Below the pieces are notes generated by a model. It saw nothing but the letters and a program-made list of their open reading frames with translations, did no database searches and was not told the DNA's origin. Below, piece by piece: positions 6,637 through 9,045 of a DNA stretch of 9,045 nt. The stretch comes from an uncultured Caryophanales bacterium (GTDB lineage Bacteria > Bacillota_I > Bacilli_A > RF39 > UBA660): the NCBI GenBank assembly GCA_946402785.1, contig CAMIXP010000047.1, positions 1-9,045 on the forward strand. The letters run 5' to 3'. How positions within the stretch are numbered: position 1 is the stretch's first letter; every line of letters starts with the position of its first letter. Both the position numbers and the translations under genes were made by a program.

Positions 6637-7182
6637 ATGAAGAAAATTAAAAAGATAAAACAAAAACAAATATTAGTCATTACACTTGTATTGGTATTTA
6701 TGATTGGAATGATGATTGTTTATTTTCAACAACATAAAGTATCCTATGCATCTTTAGATTATGCCATTCAAAGAACCAGTAATGGAGGAACAGCTGCTGC
6801 TAAATTTGATTTTGATAAAGGAACCTTTGTATTTATCAAAGGATCTCGTAAGAAATATGATTATTTCTATCTACAAGATAAAAGATGGTACAACAAAGGA
6901 ATGATTCGAGAAACAAACTTTAATATTGAAAAGAAATATGAAGTAACTGTCTACTATGTACCTGAAAACAAATTATCTTTTATTAAAGTAGAATCCAAAA
7001 AAGAACTAAGTAATATAGGAGACTCTATTAATACAGAATTTAAATTATTATCAACCAGTAAAAAAGATTCTTTCTTCTTTGGAGGAACTTATAAAGAACT
7101 ACCAGATGAATATATGATTTATATCAATGATAAAGAATACTTATTGAAAGAATACAATGGCTTATTCAAAATGTATTCATAG
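6637..7182 (+). CDS. Unknown single-anchor extracytoplasmic protein
   Basis: The protein has 181 residues with a strongly basic start (MKKIKKIKQKQ), one hydrophobic helix (about 11-30) and a soluble remainder (31-181) that should face outward. No Cys follows the helix, so it is not a lipoprotein, and no clear signal peptidase cut is visible, so it is probably a membrane-anchored type II protein. The outer part is rich in Tyr, Phe and Lys with alternating hydrophobic stretches (KYDYFYLQDKRWY, KKYEVTVYYV), which suggests a small beta-sheet domain. I do not recognise a family. Its site GAGG (6625-6628) is 8 bases before the ATG. It lies between terminated pcrA and the nucleotidyltransferase gene. 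No terminator follows, and the next promoter overlaps its 3' end, so partial co-transcription with the next gene is possible. The gene is likely real: it has the same codon use as its neighbours and a proper start. Confidence 0.8.
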   Translation: MKKIKKIKQKQILVITLVLVFMIGMMIVYFQQHKVSYASLDYAIQRTSNGGTAAAKFDFDKGTFVFIKGSRKKYDYFYLQDKRWYNKGMIRETNFNIEKKYEVTVYYVPENKLSFIKVESKKELSNIGDSINTEFKLLSTSKKDSFFFGGTYKELPDEYMIYINDKEYLLKEYNGLFKMYS

Positions 7183-7194
7183 GTATGTTATAAT
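7165..7194 (+). promoter_or_regulatory. Promoter of the nucleotidyltransferase gene
   Basis: A perfect extended -10, TGTTATAAT (7186-7194), lies just after the previous stop codon. A partial -35, TTCAAA (7165-7170), is 18 bases upstream, inside the preceding gene. Transcription would start near 7201 with a leader of about 23 bases. Confidence 0.65.
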
Positions 7195-7211
7195 AAAAAA
7201 AAGATTTGTTT

Positions 7212-7217
7212 AGGAGG
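7212..7217 (+). promoter_or_regulatory. Consensus ribosome binding site that fixes the start at 7224
   Basis: AGGAGG is placed 6 bases before ATG 7224. The in-frame TTG at 7206 lies upstream of this site and would translate through it, so 7224 is the proper start. Confidence 0.9.
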
Positions 7218-7223
7218 AATAGA

Positions 7224-8150
7224 ATGAACAAAGACATTACATTAGTAATATTAGCTGCTGGAATGGGTAGTAGATTTGGAGGATTAAAACAAATTACTCC
7301 ATTAGGACCTAATGATGAATTTATTATTGACTATTCAGTATATGATGCCATCAAAGCAGGATTTACAAAGATTGTATTTTTAATTAAAGAAGAGAATTAT
7401 CAAATCTTTAAAGAAACCATAGGAGCAAGAGTAGAACCACATATTCATGTAGAATATTGTTTCCAAAAAAATGATAATGCTCCAGGAAACTATAAAGAAT
7501 TATTAAAAGATAGACAAAAACCATTAGGAACAGCACATGCCATTCTTTGCTGTAAAGAAAAAGTTCATGAACCATTCATGATGATCAATGCAGATGACTT
7601 CTATGGAAGAGATGCATTCATGAAAGGAGCAGAATTCTTAAAGAATGTAGTAGATGAAAAACCATATCCATATGGAATGATCGGATACCTTGTTAAAAAT
7701 ACCATTACAGAAAATGGTACGGTAAAAAGAGGAGTATGCGAAGTAGAAGATGGACAATTAGTAAAGATTGTAGAAAGTTCTGTAGGTAGAGTAGAAGATG
7801 GCAGAATTATGGCAAAACCATTAAATGAAACACTACCAGAATTTGAAGTAGCAGAAGATGATACGGTTTCAATGAATATGTTATTATTTACACCAAGTGT
7901 ATTTGAATACATTGAAGATCACTTCTTAGAATTCCTAGACAACAATAAAGATAATTTAGCAAAATGTGAATATTTAATTCCAGATATTCTATTCGCAACT
8001 ATCCGTGAAAACTATGCAACTGCAGTCGTATTAAAGACAACCGCAACTTGGTATGGAGTTACCTATAAAGAAGATGCTGATGGTGTAAAAGCAGCCCTAA
8101 AAGGATTAGTAGATAGCGGAGAATATCCAAATCATTTATGGGATGAATAA
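7224..8150 (+). CDS. Sugar-phosphate nucleotidyltransferase-like enzyme (NTP transferase domain)
   Basis: The protein is a 308-residue cytoplasmic enzyme of the GT-A-like nucleotidyltransferase fold. The N-terminal nucleotide-binding signature LAAGMGSRFGG (10-20) is followed by LKQ, with Lys22 as the expected phosphate-binding lysine. Further motifs are LGTAHA (101-106), a metal-binding NADDFYG (122-128, Asp124/Asp125), SMNM (217-220), and WYGVTYKED near the C-terminus (276-284). Members transfer a nucleotide from an NTP to a sugar phosphate or similar alcohol phosphate and release pyrophosphate, which makes activated precursors for cell-surface polymers. The exact substrate cannot be read from the sequence; the family differs from classical GalU and RmlA in the GGLKQ variant of the signature. 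No partner kinase or glycosyltransferase is adjacent. It has its own promoter and a terminator that includes its stop codon. Confidence 0.9.
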   Translation: MNKDITLVILAAGMGSRFGGLKQITPLGPNDEFIIDYSVYDAIKAGFTKIVFLIKEENYQIFKETIGARVEPHIHVEYCFQKNDNAPGNYKELLKDRQKPLGTAHAILCCKEKVHEPFMMINADDFYGRDAFMKGAEFLKNVVDEKPYPYGMIGYLVKNTITENGTVKRGVCEVEDGQLVKIVESSVGRVEDGRIMAKPLNETLPEFEVAEDDTVSMNMLLFTPSVFEYIEDHFLEFLDNNKDNLAKCEYLIPDILFATIRENYATAVVLKTTATWYGVTYKEDADGVKAALKGLVDSGEYPNHLWDE

Positions 8151-8172
8151 AGAGTAGAAATACTCTTTTTTT
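8149..8172 (+). terminator. Rho-independent terminator of the nucleotidyltransferase gene
   Basis: AAAGAGTA (8149-8156) and TACTCTTT (8161-8168) form a perfect 8-bp stem closed by a GAAA tetraloop (8157-8160), and the T run continues to 8172. The left arm starts within the TAA stop codon (8148-8150). Confidence 0.9.
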
Positions 8173-8193
8173 GTGGCCTTTTGAAGGAAATTA

Positions 8194-8202
8194 TGATATA
8201 AT
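8194..8202 (+). promoter_or_regulatory. Extended -10 promoter of the metallopeptidase-like gene
   Basis: TGATATAAT (8194-8202) is a perfect extended -10. No good -35 exists at 16-18 bases (TTGAAG at 8181 is too close), which is common for extended -10 promoters. The start near 8209 leaves a leader of about 21 bases containing the ribosome binding site GGGGGGAG (8217-8224). Confidence 0.6.
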
Positions 8203-8229
8203 AGGAAACTAAAAAAGGGGGGAGTTTTG

Positions 8230-9045
8230 ATGCATTTAGTTACGATATCAGATAGCCTAATATATCTATTATCCAAAAAAGATCTAGAACTAAAACTAAT
8301 TTTTTCAGAATTTGCATCTACAACAAGAATCCCAGATTGGGAAGATTTATCTGTAAGACAAGACTTTGGTGATCTACAACCACTAATAAATGAATTTGCA
8401 GAAACTTTCCAAAAAAACTTCACAGAAGAACAAACCAGAAACATGTTGTATCTTTTAAGAAGACTAACAGTAGAAAGAAAAGAAGACACAATCAAAAAAT
8501 TTCAATTAAAAGTAAGCATGGGAGTATACAACAGTTATGCCAATAGAATAACGATTTATTCCTACCCAGGAGAAGACTTAAAAGATGAACTAAAGGAAAC
8601 CATTTTCCATGAATTACTTCATATGGCAAGTACTAGAAGAATAAGAGATGGATTCACAGGAGACTATGTAACAGGATTTGAATTAAGATCAAACTTTGGT
8701 AAATCTCTAAATGAAGGATATACAGAATATTTAAGAGAAAAATACTTTGGAAAAGGAAACTATACAGAATTACCAGATTGGAGAGTCGTAATTGCCAAAG
8801 GAATTGAATATATCGTAGGAGAAAAAGAAATGGAGAAATATTTCTTCAATGCAGATCTACCAGGATTAATGGCAGCCTTAAGAAAATATGCATCCCAAGA
8901 AGATTTAATGAAACTATTCTTTTTAATGGAAAGAGTAGAGTCTCCTTCTTTTGGATTCTCTAAAAAGAAATATAGGGAATTACGACATGAACTTGCAAGA
9001 ATAAATGAAAGAAAATTAAAGAGTGATTTAGAAGAAGGAAAAATC
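8230..9045 (+). CDS. Putative zinc metallopeptidase, gluzincin-like (3' end outside window)
   Basis: An open frame from ATG 8230 runs to the window edge with no stop, giving 272 residues. The strong site GGGGGGAG ends 5 bases before the ATG, and the codon use matches the neighbours. The key motif is HELLH (His127, Glu128, His131), the HExxH zinc-binding and catalytic signature, followed 31 residues later by LNEGYTEYL. Its NExxxE form (Glu162 and Glu166) resembles the third zinc ligand and supporting acid of thermolysin-like gluzincins. The N-terminal 90 residues are helical and charged with no recognised domain. There is no signal peptide or membrane segment in the visible part, so the protein looks cytoplasmic. 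The C-terminal visible part (190-272) is helical and rich in Lys/Glu. The substrate is unknown. It could be an inactive or regulatory relative, but the intact ligand set argues for activity. Confidence 0.87.
   Translation, partial: MHLVTISDSLIYLLSKKDLELKLIFSEFASTTRIPDWEDLSVRQDFGDLQPLINEFAETFQKNFTEEQTRNMLYLLRRLTVERKEDTIKKFQLKVSMGVYNSYANRITIYSYPGEDLKDELKETIFHELLHMASTRRIRDGFTGDYVTGFELRSNFGKSLNEGYTEYLREKYFGKGNYTELPDWRVVIAKGIEYIVGEKEMEKYFFNADLPGLMAALRKYASQEDLMKLFFLMERVESPSFGFSKKKYRELRHELARINERKLKSDLEEGKI

Noticed and set aside
7150..7178. Inverted repeat GAATACA/TGTATTC at the end of the 181-residue protein gene, considered as a terminator.
   Set aside because: The loop is 15 bases and no T run follows; the next bases form a promoter instead.
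7206..7223. TTG start adding six residues to the nucleotidyltransferase.
   Set aside because: The added stretch spans the AGGAGG ribosome binding site itself, and ATG 7224 is ideally spaced from it.
8136..8495. Minus-strand 119-residue frame across the last intergenic gap.
   Set aside because: It is antisense to the start of the metallopeptidase gene and overlaps a clear terminator and promoter of the plus strand.
1..9045. Possible reassigned TGA codon, because no gene here ends in TGA.
   Set aside because: All Trp codons checked are TGG and no long frame contains an in-frame TGA; seven stops are too few to infer loss of TGA as a stop.
1..9045. CRISPR arrays, insertion sequences, tRNA or rRNA genes and phage genes.
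   Set aside because: No regularly spaced repeats, transposase motifs, structural RNA signatures or phage proteins were seen.

Overview
The window is AT-rich DNA with all eight protein-coding genes on the plus strand. The organism is probably a low-GC Firmicute (Bacillota), perhaps a gut-associated Bacilli/Erysipelotrichia-type lineage. This rests on the strong A/purine bias of the coding strand, the dominance of AGA for arginine, strong AGGAGG/GGGGG ribosome binding sites, sigma-A promoters (often with an extended TGn -10 element), a PcrA-type helicase and a sortase-anchored surface protein. Tryptophan is read from TGG, every complete gene ends in TAA or TAG, and no reading frame is broken by TGA, so the standard bacterial code fits. 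A finer taxonomic placement cannot be made from the sequence alone.

Layout. (1) 1-869: the C-terminal half of an ABC-F ATPase gene that enters from the left, closed by a terminator hairpin that contains the stop codon. (2) 870-1090: a 221-base gap with two candidate promoters. (3) 1091-4405: a three-gene cell-surface operon. It encodes a secreted thioester-domain adhesin with two SpaA/Cna-B repeats and a VPDTAS sorting signal, a membrane-anchored sortase whose start codon overlaps the adhesin gene by 17 bases, and an unrecognised five-helix membrane protein with a long charged coiled-coil tail. A perfect 11-bp terminator ends the unit. (4) 4489-6588: the UvrD/PcrA superfamily 1 helicase, with its own promoter carrying overlapping inverted repeats and its own terminator. 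(5) 6637-7182: a small single-anchor extracytoplasmic protein of unknown function. (6) 7224-8150: a sugar-phosphate nucleotidyltransferase-like enzyme. (7) 8230-9045: a gene running off the right edge that encodes a putative zinc metallopeptidase (HELLH plus NEGYTE).

How they fit together. The adhesin and sortase form a likely substrate-enzyme pair. The thioester would bind a surface covalently, the isopeptide-stabilised repeats would form a stalk, and the sortase would fix the C-terminus to the wall. The third gene is co-transcribed and may assist assembly or link it to the cytoplasm, but this is inference. The remaining genes look like separate short transcription units. The points most worth a second look are the sortase without the usual catalytic arginine, the unknown coiled-coil membrane partner, the paired dyads in the pcrA promoter and the edge-truncated metallopeptidase.
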